From NCBI GenBank assembly GCA_030280995.1, contig JASXTE010000014.1, forward strand, positions 992,001 through 1,056,000: a stretch of DNA of 64,000 nucleotides, read 5' to 3'. Made by a program: the position numbers and the translations under genes. The stretch comes from Hemileia vastatrix. Its lineage: Eukaryota; Basidiomycota; Pucciniomycetes; Pucciniales; Zaghouaniaceae. The notes below the pieces were generated by a model, which did no database searches, was not told the origin of the DNA, and was given only the letters and a program-made list of their open reading frames with translations. Within the stretch, counting starts at the first letter, position 1. Each line of letters starts with the position of its first letter. Shown one piece after another: positions 1-12,089 of this stretch.

Positions 1-29
1 TTTTTTATTTTTATTTCAAAAATTTTTAA

Positions 30-540
30 ATTATCAATTATTAAATATAATCAATCAAATAAAACGTTTGTGCAATTGAGCCTTGCTGCTGTATAAATTT
101 GTTCATTTAATTATTTATTTGTATTGAATGGATGAATTGTCAATACATTGCTTGTCATATGATTTATTTGGCTTTGGTCACATCTGAAATCATTAGCAGG
201 TGGAATTGTGAATCCCATTACTTTTACTTGACTGATTATATTTTTTTATTGATTTATATAAGAATTTATGAAATTAAAATGAAAATTTGGTAATCTTTAC
301 CCCCTCCCACAGTAAGTTGCAGGGGGAGGTATTGTAAATTTTTATTTTTCTTACATAAATATTTTTTTTGACATGAAAAAAAATGGCAATTTCCACCCCC
401 TCCCACAGTAAAATTCAGGATGAGGTATTGCCATTTTTTTTTTCAGACATAAAAAAATTTTTTGACATGAAAGAAATGGCAATCACCACCCCCTAATATA
501 GTGAAATGCAGGGGAGGGTATTGCCAAATTTCTAGATTTA
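30..540 (+). repeat. Dispersed repeat, left arm of a 53-kb inverted pair
   Basis: This stretch matches, in reverse complement, the sequence near 53632-53920. Shared landmarks in order are a GCCTTGCTGCTGTATAAA-like block near 78, a TTTGGTYACATC block near 176, ATGAAATKAAAATGAAAAT near 268, and CCCCCTCCC / GGGGAGGTATTGCC units near 300-530. The last unit occurs three times here and about twice in the partner. Identity looks moderate by eye, so this is an old repeat family rather than a recent duplication. It may be two independent copies or the long terminal inverted repeats of something larger; nothing coding was recognised in it. Confidence 0.6.
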
Positions 541-1799
541 GAAAAATAAAATTTGTTAATTTATGTATCTTGTGCATAAGGGTTGGTTAATGAAGCTGTT
601 GAAAAACCATATTTAACCAAATTATTTATAGAAATCCAGAATGAATTTTAGTCAAATAGATATGGAGAAAAACATTACTTATAATTTAAATACAAAAAAT
701 TTGATTAACTGGAATCCTAAAAAATAGCAAGAGTAGAAGCATGCAATGTATATAAGAGAGATTCAAAGCATTTTTTTACAAGCAAAATATTTATTTCCAT
801 CTCTGATCTGGAAGAGGTTTTCAAGATGGGTAAATGTGCCACCATTTCAATTTGAACTAAAATGACAAACTGCAACACAGATTTGAATAGGAGGATCTCT
901 TTATGAACAACAAGAATCATTTCTGAAAATTGAGTGATATTTTATCAGTTCAAGTAACTGAGAAATCAAGGCAAGGTTGTGCAAAATATCTGTTTAAAGC
1001 TAATTTAAGAATGCTTTAAAGAACCTCAAGGTTAAATTGTGGTTGGTGTTGTATGGAAAGTGTTCTGGAATATAAGTAGTGATTCTTCAGCATGTCACAC
1101 ATGTAAGCCAAGTCAATTTCAGCATTGGAGTTGGTATCTGAGTTAACCAATAGATCCAGGGCTAGAGTGGTAGCAGTTATTTCTAGTTTACAATGGACTG
1201 AAAGAGGAATTTTAGTGAATGGTGATTAAGACTAAGGGTGAGTGTATGATGAAGTGGCTGCTTAAGTGGTGGGAAGTCATGTTTTTCACATGTTGAATAA
1301 TAAGCCCTTAAGAATTAGGCAGAAAAGAATCTAAAGAGATGGCTTGTCTGTACCTATTGCTGACTAATCAAGATGAAGGAGAAAAGTGTTTTGATGGCTT
1401 TTTTTACCAAAAGAAGGTTTGTTTGAGGCGAAACACACCATCAAAATACACCTGTCCATGGCAGGCATATTTCATTTTCTGATGGCGTGTTTGGTACTTT
1501 TTTTGTGGTGTGTTTATGTGGCGTATTTGATCAAGTTTGAGATGCCCTAATGTACTCCATCCCATATAATTTTTATAGATAATCTCTATTTTTCTAGAAC
1601 TCTCCTTATCAGCAATGGCCAATTTTATTTTTGAGCCATTAATCCCTTCATCAATCCTTTACCACTCATAATTCTTAATATATCAAAGAATATGCTTTTT
1701 TTATTTCATATAATGTTTTTTTCAAGCTTTCAAATGTCAGATAACACTACCAAAAAGATGGAGCCTAGCTTGTAGTAATTTATAATTACATAAAAAAAA
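541..1799. other. Non-coding AT-rich stretch
   Basis: No supported gene. Short open frames near 717-920 and 1404-1622 have no recognisable domain, no splice pattern and no support beyond chance. Confidence 0.6.
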
Positions 1800-2205
1800 G
1801 AACCCGAGCCACAGGAAGTGGCTTGGGATTGAAATAAAAAAAATTGCTGCCAGCTTTAATCTGGAAGCATTTAATAAAAAATAAAAAAAAAATTGGCCAA
1901 AGCCACTAAAAGTGGCTTTGGCCAATTTTATAATACATCTTGCAGGAAATTTAAAACTGCCTGCAAGATTTTGTGTTTAAAAGCGAGCGAAGTTGCATGC
2001 AGCAACTTCACTCGCTTTTTTTTATATTATTGACTTTCAGCCAGTAATAAATTGGCTGCAAGTCTTTTTTTAAAGCAACCAAAGTTGCTACAAGCGACTT
2101 TGGTTGCAAACTGTTTTTCGCATCTCCCAGCCAGATAACACTGGCTGGGAGGTTTGATGGTGAGATTTGAGCAGCCAATGTTGCTTAAAGTAACATTGGC
2201 TACTA
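1800..2205. repeat. Cluster of eight different hairpins
   Basis: Eight consecutive inverted repeats occur about every 45-50 bp. They lie at about 1803-1827, 1893-1925 (14-bp perfect stem TTGGCCAAAGCCAC, loop TAAAA), 1937-1969, 1980-2017 (17-bp stem, one mismatch, loop ATGCA), 2032-2064, 2075-2107 (14-bp stem, one mismatch, loop TACAA), 2124-2151 (11-bp perfect stem CTCCCAGCCAG) and 2171-2203 (loop TTAAA). The stems differ in sequence, but several share the short words AGCCAC, AGCCAG or AGTTGC, and five of the eight loops are 5 nt. This is not a simple tandem repeat, and no gene or known RNA family was recognised. Confidence 0.8.
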
Positions 2206-4823
2206 TAAAAATAAACTACCATTCAGGGAGAGCCTGGCTGGTTTGAATTATTAAGAAATAAGATTAAAGTTGATATACATTTAAATTTGCGCTACTCTTT
2301 TACATGCCATTTGCCATTAGTTTTTTGACAGTGTGAAATGTATATGTGCATAATAAAAAATCAAAGCCAAAAAAAGAGGTATTGGATATTTTTAAATGCC
2401 AAAACTTATATGCCCAGTTTTAAAATGTTTGAAATATCAGAATACTGATTTTGTGTGTAGGTTGCTTTTCAGAAATGCATACTTGGTTGTTAACTTTTTT
2501 GTAGCTAAATGTCAACTTAGTGGCAAAAAAAATAATAAGTGATAAAAAATTGGTCCATAACATCTGAAGGTTAGTTTTCCAACCTTATGTGAACAAATAA
2601 TATTGATAAGTGGATTGATTTCGTAAAATAAGTGAATGTAAATATTAATTGCATACGTGTGAAACTATCCGAGGCTTTGGTTCCTCAAATTATACTTTGT
2701 GAAACCCTATAAAAATAAGCTGTAAAAACAATATGTAAGTTTTAATTAAAAGCATGTGAAAATGTTTAGTCATCATTTGTACAATATATTGCTGTGTAAA
2801 AATGTCAGGGTGTGGACTAGAGGTATAGTAATTTTACGGTAACCCTGAACAAGATATTAGTAAATATAGAGGTGATATAACTAATCAATAGAAAATTTAG
2901 AGTGTAATAGTTATTTGAGAGGTAGTGACTTCTAAAATAATGGAGATTTTAATTAGAAGATTTTATTTTATTTGTTGAAACCCTTACAACACGGTAATTA
3001 AATATTTGAACTTAGGCCTTTTTAAATTATAACTAATAATAGGATGTAAATGTAACACCTTATAAAGTAATAAAAAAGATGGCAACGTTGGTAACTGGAT
3101 AAGTGTGTGTAAAAAGGAATGATATTTCCACCAAATCTTCCCCCCCTTATATAGACCCAAGAAAGACTAGATACATAAAATAATTCCCATCAGGGGCAAA
3201 AGAGAAAGAACAAAGATGTGAAAATAAAGAGACTAAAAATGACTAGAGAAACAAATATAAAGTTTCCAGAGAAAAAGAAATAAAAAGATAGAAAAGAAAA
3301 GAACAATACATCTCATGTGATGTATTTTCCCAGGGAAAAAACCCATGTCAGGTGAGAAAGAAATATATACTAATTTTAATGATTAGAATTTATTCCCACT
3401 CCAGGATTTTTCCACTTTAGAGGGTAATTGGGACATTGGTTCCCGCCCTCTTTTGGGCATTTTCATTACTGAACAATCCTCTGTAAGTTACTGATGTCCT
3501 TTACTTAGTTTTTATTATCATATTTACTAATTCTTTCAAATCAGCTGGCTGACAAAAAACCTGTTGCATATACGCCTTATTCAAGTCACTGCATGCCATG
3601 CAACCGGCTTCAGTAACTTACATGTTTCTATACGCATAACTGTAAGCAAATTTTCATTCGAGTGGCAAATTTTCTACTTCTCTCCTTCAACTTAGAAGAG
3701 ACAGGTTATTATAATTATTAGCTTTCCATCTGTTTCACTTAAGAGTTTTTTATTTTGGTTTGTCCGTTATACTTGTTTCTTAAGTAAAAATATTAATTTC
3801 ACTTTAAATATAAGTTCAACTTTTAGGGAATCCATTTTTCTCAATCATTAGGTTTGCCACCAAAGTAACTTGTTTACAGATTACTAACTTGGATTTTTAG
3901 TATTTTACTCTCCTTTTTAATCTCTTTAAAAAAACATTAGAAATGATGATTGTTTTTAACTCTTGGCAGCTTGATCTCTAACTTGTTATAGTATCATCAA
4001 AAAGCTAATTTTTGGTTAGCATCCAAATTTTATTTTGGTTTGTCTTTCTCTTTTTATTTTTTTCATTCAATAAAAATGATACTTATTTTTCTACAATAAT
4101 CTATTCCTAAAAATTATAATTAACAGATTAGTTGTCCATTTATCAATCAATCAACTCCTACCAAAGGATTTTTTTAAATTTCAAGTAAGAATATCTTTTT
4201 TTCACTATTTCATTTTTAAACTTTTTATTATTCTCAATCATTATATATAAAATAATTAAATAAAATAAAATATCATAGTATCCACATGTGTATGTGATCA
4301 ATTTTTTTCTACATATCAATAATTTATTGTATTGGCCTCCTATAATTCTATTAATGGTAGAGGTATAGTTGATTCTTGTTTAAGGAAACTATACCTTTCA
4401 ACATTATAAATTATGGATATCTGGTGGTTTGATATATTATTGATATATGAAGAAAAATTAAATAAAGCATCAACAGATACTTATGTATTATTGCTGTATT
4501 TATCATAATAATTGGGCATTGGATTTAAGCTTCACATTTAATTGTTTATGTTTAGGGTATAGTTGAATCTCGTGTGCAAAATGCATACGGCAGAATACTA
4601 TACTTGTAAGCAATAAAATGAAGCTTTAATTCGAAATACTTGATTAATATTTTAAATGCAGCTAATACTGATGTTTTCTACATGCATGTTGGATATGACT
4701 TTTTATTTAATATTAAGAATATAATGATTATTTTTGGAGGCCTTATTTTTAACCATTGCATTCTTTTGAATTTTTTTTATTTATTTTTGAATTAAATTAA
4801 TTTCTTATACACTACACTACAAG
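2206..4823. other. Non-coding AT-rich stretch
   Basis: No gene seen. A purine-rich tract lies near 3180-3310. A loose motif GGTATAGTTGAATCT (variants near 2822, 4364, 4556 and 6132) recurs and may be an old repeat. Nothing else was recognised. Confidence 0.55.
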
Positions 4824-6019
4824 ATGCAGGCTTCACAAAGTTTGTTTATAAAGAAAAATCACCACCGAAGAAAAAAATCAAACAACAAGCATGTGAAAAA
4901 CATCAAGAATGCATTACTTATGGTTGAAAATTATGGTGTTGATACAGATGGAAAGAGGGCAAAATATTTTTCTAGGAGTTTTTTAAAAAATTTAGTTAAT
5001 CCAGAACGGTATTTGATTTCAAATTCTAGCTGTTATATTTTCCATCCGATCTGCTCCTCAAGTCCAAGTGTTATAGTGAAAACATTTTCTATTGAAGATC
5101 TCATTTGATTAAACATGCTTGAAGCAACAATTCAGTGCATCAAAGACTTTTCGTATTGTGAACATCGAGTTTTGAAAAATAAAGCTCATAAAAATGGTGG
5201 TGGATTTGGTAATATGTTTGTTGGTGGTTGGTGTTTAGATAGGAAAAAGTCTCTATTAATTCGTAAGTATTATATAGTTTTATTTATGAATAGTTTTAAT
5301 CTATTATTATTTTAATTACTTTTTTAGGTAAATATGCTTCTAAGCCCTTAGATTTGGCAGAGTATGTTTGTTGCATGAAGCAAATAGAGTTATTCTTTAA
5401 ATTTTTTTATCAAAATATATCTAATGTTAAGTATCAAGAAGCAGTAAAAATCTGTCAAAAGCTTGGGATTCCTGGGTTTGGAGAAAATTTTAACAATGAA
5501 GAAGTTGAACCATTTGCTGGCAATGTTACTTGGACAACAGGTTCAAATGGAAACGGGTTTTCGAATAGTTTTCACTGTGACTCAGACCATAGCGAGTATA
5601 CATTTGGACTTTTCATACCTAAAGACACTGAGAAAAATTCTCTTCATCAATCTTATGACTCAAATCAACCACGTCAAAAAGGCAGAGAGCTTCATTTTCC
5701 TGAAATAGCTTTCAAAGTAGACATAGAGGCCACTAATGGCATCACAGCAATTCTATGGCCAGCAAACCTTCTTAAACATTTCACTTCACGATGTTATGAA
5801 ATTGGTGGATTCACTCGCCTTGGCTCTTCTATTCAAGTTAGTACAAGACTTTTCAATACATTTAAAAAACTCCAAGAGTTTGAAATAGATATTTCTGAGT
5901 ACTTAAATATATATGAAGAGTTAGAAAGATGTAATTTTCTTATGATGAAACTTTCTAAGTACAATGAAAAGACTGATTTATCAAAAAAAAAGAAAGTTAG
6001 TGAATCACTATATATTTAA
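4824..6019 (+). pseudogene. Tet/JBP-like 2OG-Fe(II) oxygenase, in-frame stop
   Basis: This belongs to the rust-amplified Tet-like family of 2-oxoglutarate/Fe(II) dioxygenases, relatives of enzymes that oxidise 5-methylcytosine or thymine in DNA. Exon 1 runs 4824-5262 and exon 2 from 5328 to 6019. The 65-bp intron (5263-5327, GTAAGT..TTTTTAG) keeps frame. The core in exon 2 shows HxD as H-C-D (H at about 5573, D at about 5579), followed by a TFGLFIP strand, a distal His in LKHFTS, and the 2OG-binding Arg in FTRLGSSIQ. All four ligand positions are kept. A TGA at 5106-5108 interrupts exon 1; the frame is the same on both sides, and initiation at the ATG at 5115 would drop the N-terminus. A lysine-rich tail continues in another frame past an A9 run near 5983, so the C-terminus may be frameshifted. 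Substrate activity is unknown; DNA demodification is only inferred from the family. Confidence 0.75.
5263..5327 (+). other. Intron of the Tet-like gene
   Basis: GTAAGT donor and TTTTTAG acceptor. Removing it joins the exons in frame inside the GGW..R segment that precedes the catalytic core of this family. Confidence 0.75.
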
Positions 6020-8384
6020 TGCTACTAAAGATATTGAAAAATTAAATACAGAAAATGATTCTGATATACATGTTAATAAAAAAAGTAAAAGACCATTAAT
6101 TAGTGATAGGTAAAAATGTGATTTTATTGTACAGGTATAGTTTTAGTTTAGTGGTAGAATGATATATTTACACACATGTCTATAAAAACTTTTTATGAAG
6201 CTGATGATTATGACTAATCAGGTGAAAAACCTAAAACAATAAAATTATCAAAAAAATGGTTGTAAAAATTGAAAAACCATATTACAATAAAAAATTATCA
6301 TTGCTACAAGTAAAATAAAATATAATAAAATATAATATAAGAAACAAAATATAGCTTTGTAACTTGCTTAATTATTGCAAATGGAAACTAAAAATAAACA
6401 ATATCTTACAAATCCTTCCTAAAAGATCATATGCATCAACATAAATAGATCTGTACTATTAATATTATTTTTAAAAATATTAAAAATTTGCTAATTTTTG
6501 CAATAAGTTTTTTCTTATTAATAAATAAAGTAAAACCATGTATTATTTTATTTTTATTTAAGTAAAAATAAAAATAAAAAATAAATTAAAGGAAAATTAA
6601 ATATTAATTTTTTTCTTTGATTCATTCATTATTTGCTTTCATATCTAACTTGAATTAATTTAGTGGCATTACTCAATCTTAAATATCTTGAAATTTGTAC
6701 ACTAGTGTGACTTGTGATTTTATTTTTTGATAAATTGAATATTTTTCATCACATAATTATATTTTATTGAAGCATATAACTGCAAAAGTAGAATTGAAAG
6801 AATCAATAAAAGGAAACGAGATATATTGAGAATAATGAATCTATCAATCAATTTAGATCTCCAATAAAAATTAATTCTAATTTTAAAAATTGCCTTGTAG
6901 AAGAGGAATATTTAATTAATATGAATTTAAATTTCCTTGTAGATCTTGACTTAGCCTTTATCATCTTTCTTTAATTAAGGTGCAGAGTTCAAAAAGCTGA
7001 ATTATATGATGATATTTCTATATATCTAATTGAATTATTTTAAAAAATTCATAAAACAAGGTATGTAAAATAGAAACTACTACTTCATTTTTAAGTAAAT
7101 TTTATTATATTATAATAAAATATTAGTAATTATGAAAGGGCTTTTACTTTTGTGAGAGAGTGGACCTCAATATATTTAAAGATAAATATAACACAATCAA
7201 ATTGAAATTTATTTTGAAGTGTTTGAATATTTATCCATTGAATTAATTTTTAGAGTTTGGGATGAATATTTCTTTTTTATTGGAGTTGAATGAATCTTAA
7301 AATCCTAGAAAAAGATTGTAGATATATTTTTGTTGACCTTGATCTATTCAGGTAGATGTAAGTAGAATTTGATTCATATGAAATTCTACTTGAAAAATAA
7401 TATATCAATAACTTATTATTGACATTTAAGGATGAACAAGAAGGATGGAAATCTAAAAAGGGTTTGTTTTAATATTTATAGAAATAATATTTTTAAGTTC
7501 TTAATAAGGAGTACCCTAGTTGCTTTCTTTTATTTTTTTTCTTTCATAGAAAGAATTAAATATCTTTTTTACCAAATTATTCAACAAAATTTGATATCTT
7601 TACATGAATCTGTAAGTGTAAAAAATAATCAAAATAAAATATGAATCAAAATACAGCAAGCTAAATTATAGATCATCAAAATGTAGAGTAAATTTTATTT
7701 TTCAAAATAATTGACACTGAAAAAAAAATATTTTTTAAATTTAACTAGTTTTTCAAAGACACTTTAATATGATTTCATACCAATATGATGGCTTCTCATT
7801 ATTTAAATGTCTAGATATTATTTTATCATGGTACATATATATGTTACTATTATTAAATGAATTGAATATTATTTCCAGGAGTTTTTCGTAGAGAATACTT
7901 AGTATAATTAAGATAATTATGCACCTAGAAATTATAGAAATTATATTAAGAAAAGTCTACTTAAGAAAAAGCTTTGATGAATTTTGAGAAAAAATTCATT
8001 ACACTTAATATTTTTAACTTTTTAACATGCTGAATAGAATTGATAGAAAACTGTTTCAATTTTTTGTAATAATTATCTTAAAATTTGCGACAAATGCTAA
8101 GATGTATTGCCATCTTAAAGAAATATATAGTGTTATGAGAAAAATGACTTATAATGTATTCTTAATTTTTCTTCAAATTTTTGATCCATCATGATTTTGA
8201 GTTATGATTATTGCAATAATATTTACTGAATAGCAAAAAGGTGTAAGAAATTTATACAATAATATTTATTGATAGTTTAAGCATCTTTATTCAGATTCGG
8301 TAATAAATCTCACATAAATATATAATTTGAGTTACACAAAAAAATGTAGCGATAGGATAAAGTATATATTTACATGAAGTAGGA
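6020..8384. other. Non-coding, very AT-rich
   Basis: No supported gene. An open frame at 7432-7644 is AT-driven and has no recognisable features. A short open tail near 6018-6113 (Asn/Lys/Asp-rich) may be the shifted C-terminus of the oxygenase. Confidence 0.5.
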
Positions 8385-10803
8385 TTATGTATTAATTACG
8401 TCAACAATAGAGAAAAATGAAGAATTCGGCTTAATAAGATTCCAATAATCAAGAAAATCAGCTGCCATTGCTTTAGCAATATGGCTCATGGTGGGAGTAT
8501 TAAAATTAAGTGGCATAGGCCCAGAATTATCTATTAAGGGTTTGATAATATTAAAGATATAAAAATTAAGGTTTTTCCAGATTTTTTCACCGCCCAGATT
8601 ATTATTATCACAGTATTTTCTAAGGAGGATGAGTTGTGTTATGAATTCTAAGCAGTCTGAAGCTGACACAAGCCGGTGGTCCTGTGAGGAAAGAAATAAT
8701 CCACAAACACCATCAACCAAGTAAAAAGTAAATGATTGATATTTATGGTGTGCATATTCTTGATTCATCTTCTGAATAGAATCATTATGAGACTCATCAA
8801 ATTGCTGCATATCTGTTGTTTTTTTTTTCCTTGAACGTTGTAATTTCTTGCTTTCAGCTTGAGTTATATTTGCAGCAGACTCTCTAGATTTTAAAATAAT
8901 TATTGAAATTATGACGTCGATTATTATGTTTCTAAATTGGCATAGGGGAGTGATTGAAAAATTTGCAGCAATTAACTGTGATGTTGAGCTGTCAAATGTA
9001 TCGGGAACTTTGCTTTTCAGATGTGTAAGGAGGGCTAGAATATGTAGGGCACGTTCAATAGGACAATCTGGATTGAAGTTGGATTCTTCAGCAGGAAGGG
9101 TAAACTCTTGAGAAGCAAGATAAAGAGATGATGCAAGGAGGGATGCCCAAAAAGAACGCTGGTGAGCAGCTAGGCTAACTGGTCTTGATAGCATGCGTAT
9201 CATCGATGATTCAGGGTGATCAGTCTTCTTAAACGGAGAAAGATTATTTGAGTTTGGTTCTTCAGAGTTACAAAAATTTTCCAAATATTCAAAGTTCAAA
9301 TTATTGACCACCCAGATCTGCGAAGTGTCAACATTAAGAAAATCCAAAGCTAAAAAAATAACAACAATTAGTTATCATAAAATAAATTATCCAACTTCAA
9401 GTAAGTGATACATACAGAGTTCATTAATTTTTGTAAGAATTTTGTCATTGGCAGATTTCATCCACAGAAAATTGAATTTGTGCGAAATTTCCTGTGGATT
9501 TTCAAGAGAAGCAGACAAACGGATTTCAAATAACTGATCAATTTCTGGCCATGCCCTAAGTACCTTTTGACCATTGATTCTACCTTCAAAAAATCGATGA
9601 ATTTCAGCTATTTGCTTCTGTAATTTTGAGTTTCCAATTATTGTTGGAGTATAAGGAAGGGAGTTATTAGAAATATTTACTGATGATGATAGAGACCATA
9701 GGATTTGGGGAATTTCAATTTTAGATTTTGAAGATACGGCAACTATAAGCTGTTTCTTTGAACTTGAAGTTTTTTTTTGTGGCTGGATAGGTAGATCAAT
9801 TTCTTCATTTGGTGTTTTCTCAACCTCATCAGCAGAAGTAGCTTCATCATCTTTTTGAGTTAGAGAAGCTTCATATTTTGAAACTTCATCATCATCTTCT
9901 TCTTCTACTTCTTCTTCATTAGAGCAAGATTCGCTATTAGTTGACTCTTTGGAGTGATTGTTGTTTTTAGAGCTGGATTAAAAGATAAGAAAAAGACAAG
10001 AAATAATAAATAAGAACGTAAACAATTTGGAGATAGCTTTAAACACTAATATAAAATTGATTGCTATATTACTCATGAAAGAAATAACATACCCTTTCGA
10101 CACATTTTGGCTAGTTTGTTTGGATTTTTGAGATGCTGAGTAAGAGGAATCCTTGGCAGGAGGAGTTTTAGTAGCACTGACAAAACTAGAGCCCCTAGAA
10201 AGTCTCATTCTTTTTGAACGCCGAAGAATAGTCTTATCTCCCCCTCGATGTTAATGCATAGCCTTCAGCATCAGGTATTTCATTATCATCATCATCTTTG
10301 ATGATAATGACATCATCAGGAGGAATGATACCTTTTTCATAAGCTGAATTTGAATAAGTTTTAAAGAAAAAGTGTCCATAATTTATTGTTCTGAGTTTAA
10401 AGAATTTAATATAAAATAATTACTTACATTTTTCTAGGTCATCAATGTATTCAAGCACATTGTTGTAGGCATTCGAAATATAAGATGGCAAAGGCTTCTC
10501 GCTAAGAGTTGACAGTATTTCTTCAGTTTTGCCTTTAGCAAACTCAAGTATCTTGCCATATTGAGATCGGGTAATTTCAGTCCTTTCATTGGCAAGAGAA
10601 GGGGGGTTTGGAGACATGCCTAGAGGTGGTTGTTTCTTGAGTTTGAAGGATTTGAATCGAGGATGCTGATGAGATTTCTTCAAATAACTACTTGGTGCTA
10701 ATATATCAAATATATTAATGGAAAAGAAAAGTTATTCTAAGAAGATAAAAGAGATAAAGCAATAGATCTTACATAAATGAGGTGTCTGTTTATCACGAGG
10801 CAT
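8385..10803 (-). CDS. Five-exon gene of unknown function, one frameshift
   Basis: I do not recognise the family. Start is ATG at 10803 (MPRDKQTPHL..). Exons: 10803-10773, 10697-10428, 10343-10093, 9972-9416 and 9349-8385. Introns are 75, 84, 120 and 66 bp with GTAAGA, GTAAGT, GTATGT and GTATGT donors and AG acceptors; each junction preserves frame. The predicted protein is about 690 residues: a basic Pro/Ser-rich N-terminus, an Asp-rich patch, a Ser/Thr/Lys linker, a strongly acidic run EEEVEEEDDDE, then a Leu-rich globular half containing a hydrophobic III-rich stretch. In exon 3 the frame breaks at a C5 run (10240-10244 on +); one base fewer restores it. Length and clean splicing argue for a real gene, perhaps transposon-borne like its neighbours. 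No catalytic motif is visible, so no function is claimed. Confidence 0.65.
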
Positions 10804-12089
10804 TTTAATGACTTATTACTTGAAAAAAATAAAAAATTCTTATATCAAGATAATAAAGAGATATAAAATATATTTTGCTATTTGTATTTTCAAGCTGTAC
10901 TAAGACAGATAAATGTGATAACCAAAAGATAATAGTAGTAAAATTGAGAGAAATAAACGAATTGAGAAATGTGGTACTAAACAAGAGGGTTTATATATTA
11001 CCAGAAGCAGGTTTTTGATAGGGGTTCTTTTACAATGGCATCAAGCTAGCGAGCATATTGTAAAATATTCAGATGATAATAATGGGGTTAATAGTAAAAG
11101 GGAAGTAACTAGACATAAACATTGGGGGCTTAAAAGGATGACAAACAAAGAAAATGTCCAATTTACAATTTGATAATTGCAAAGGGTAAATAGTTGAGAA
11201 TATAAGTTTAACTAATTTAAATATTTAAATTAATTTTTAAATATTGACATCATGCAATATGACAAAGGGATCTATTATTTGAAATTTTGGCATCTTTATG
11301 TGTTATAAAAAATAGGGGACAAAAACAACGGAAAAAGATAATTTAAAAAAAGGGGATAAAAAAAGATAACACTAAATAGTATTATATAAAATTATTAAAA
11401 AAAATTAATTTATTCTATGATAGGAGCTTGTTTGGGCTGCACTGACACCCTGTGGCACAAGCCTAGTCTAAACTTAGTTAAAGTTAAATTGATGTAATAA
11501 ATCGGAAATAGAAACACTTAAGAATCTTAGCATATGAATAAAGTATAAAATTATTTGAAATTATTGCCATATAAAATCCAATAACCAACTACCAAAGTCA
11601 CAATTTTTTTAAAGTATTTTACAGATTTGTACAAGTTACGTACTGTAAAAATCATTCAATAGTAATTAATGAACACTTTCCACTGAGATAACTAAGTTGA
11701 AAAAGAAAATAGAAAATGGATATATGTTTCTAACTTGATCTATTATTGAATAGGAACAGTCAAAAAAATATAGCAGGATTAATCAGGGTATTTTTTACAT
11801 TGATGTAAAGCTTGGTTGATAAAATAGTAAAAACCTTTAAATCAGGACTAAAAAAAATAATCAAATCAAAGAGGAATATTAGAAATAGGTATTATAAAAA
11901 TTATAACCAATATCTTAGAAATATTGAGGGAAATAAATTACTGGTAATCGCCAAAAATATTATACTCTTTTACCTTAAAATTGAAATATCAACTACTCAT
12001 AATATACTCAAAACAACTACCAATAGCTAAAGGTTTCTCTCTTTACCAAAAGACCATGGTAAGGAATATGTAGACAATTGAATCCATCA
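10804..12089. other. Non-coding stretch
   Basis: No gene recognised between the unknown gene and the palindrome array. An open frame at 11812-12030 is Lys/Asn/Ile-rich and looks like chance. Confidence 0.5.
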
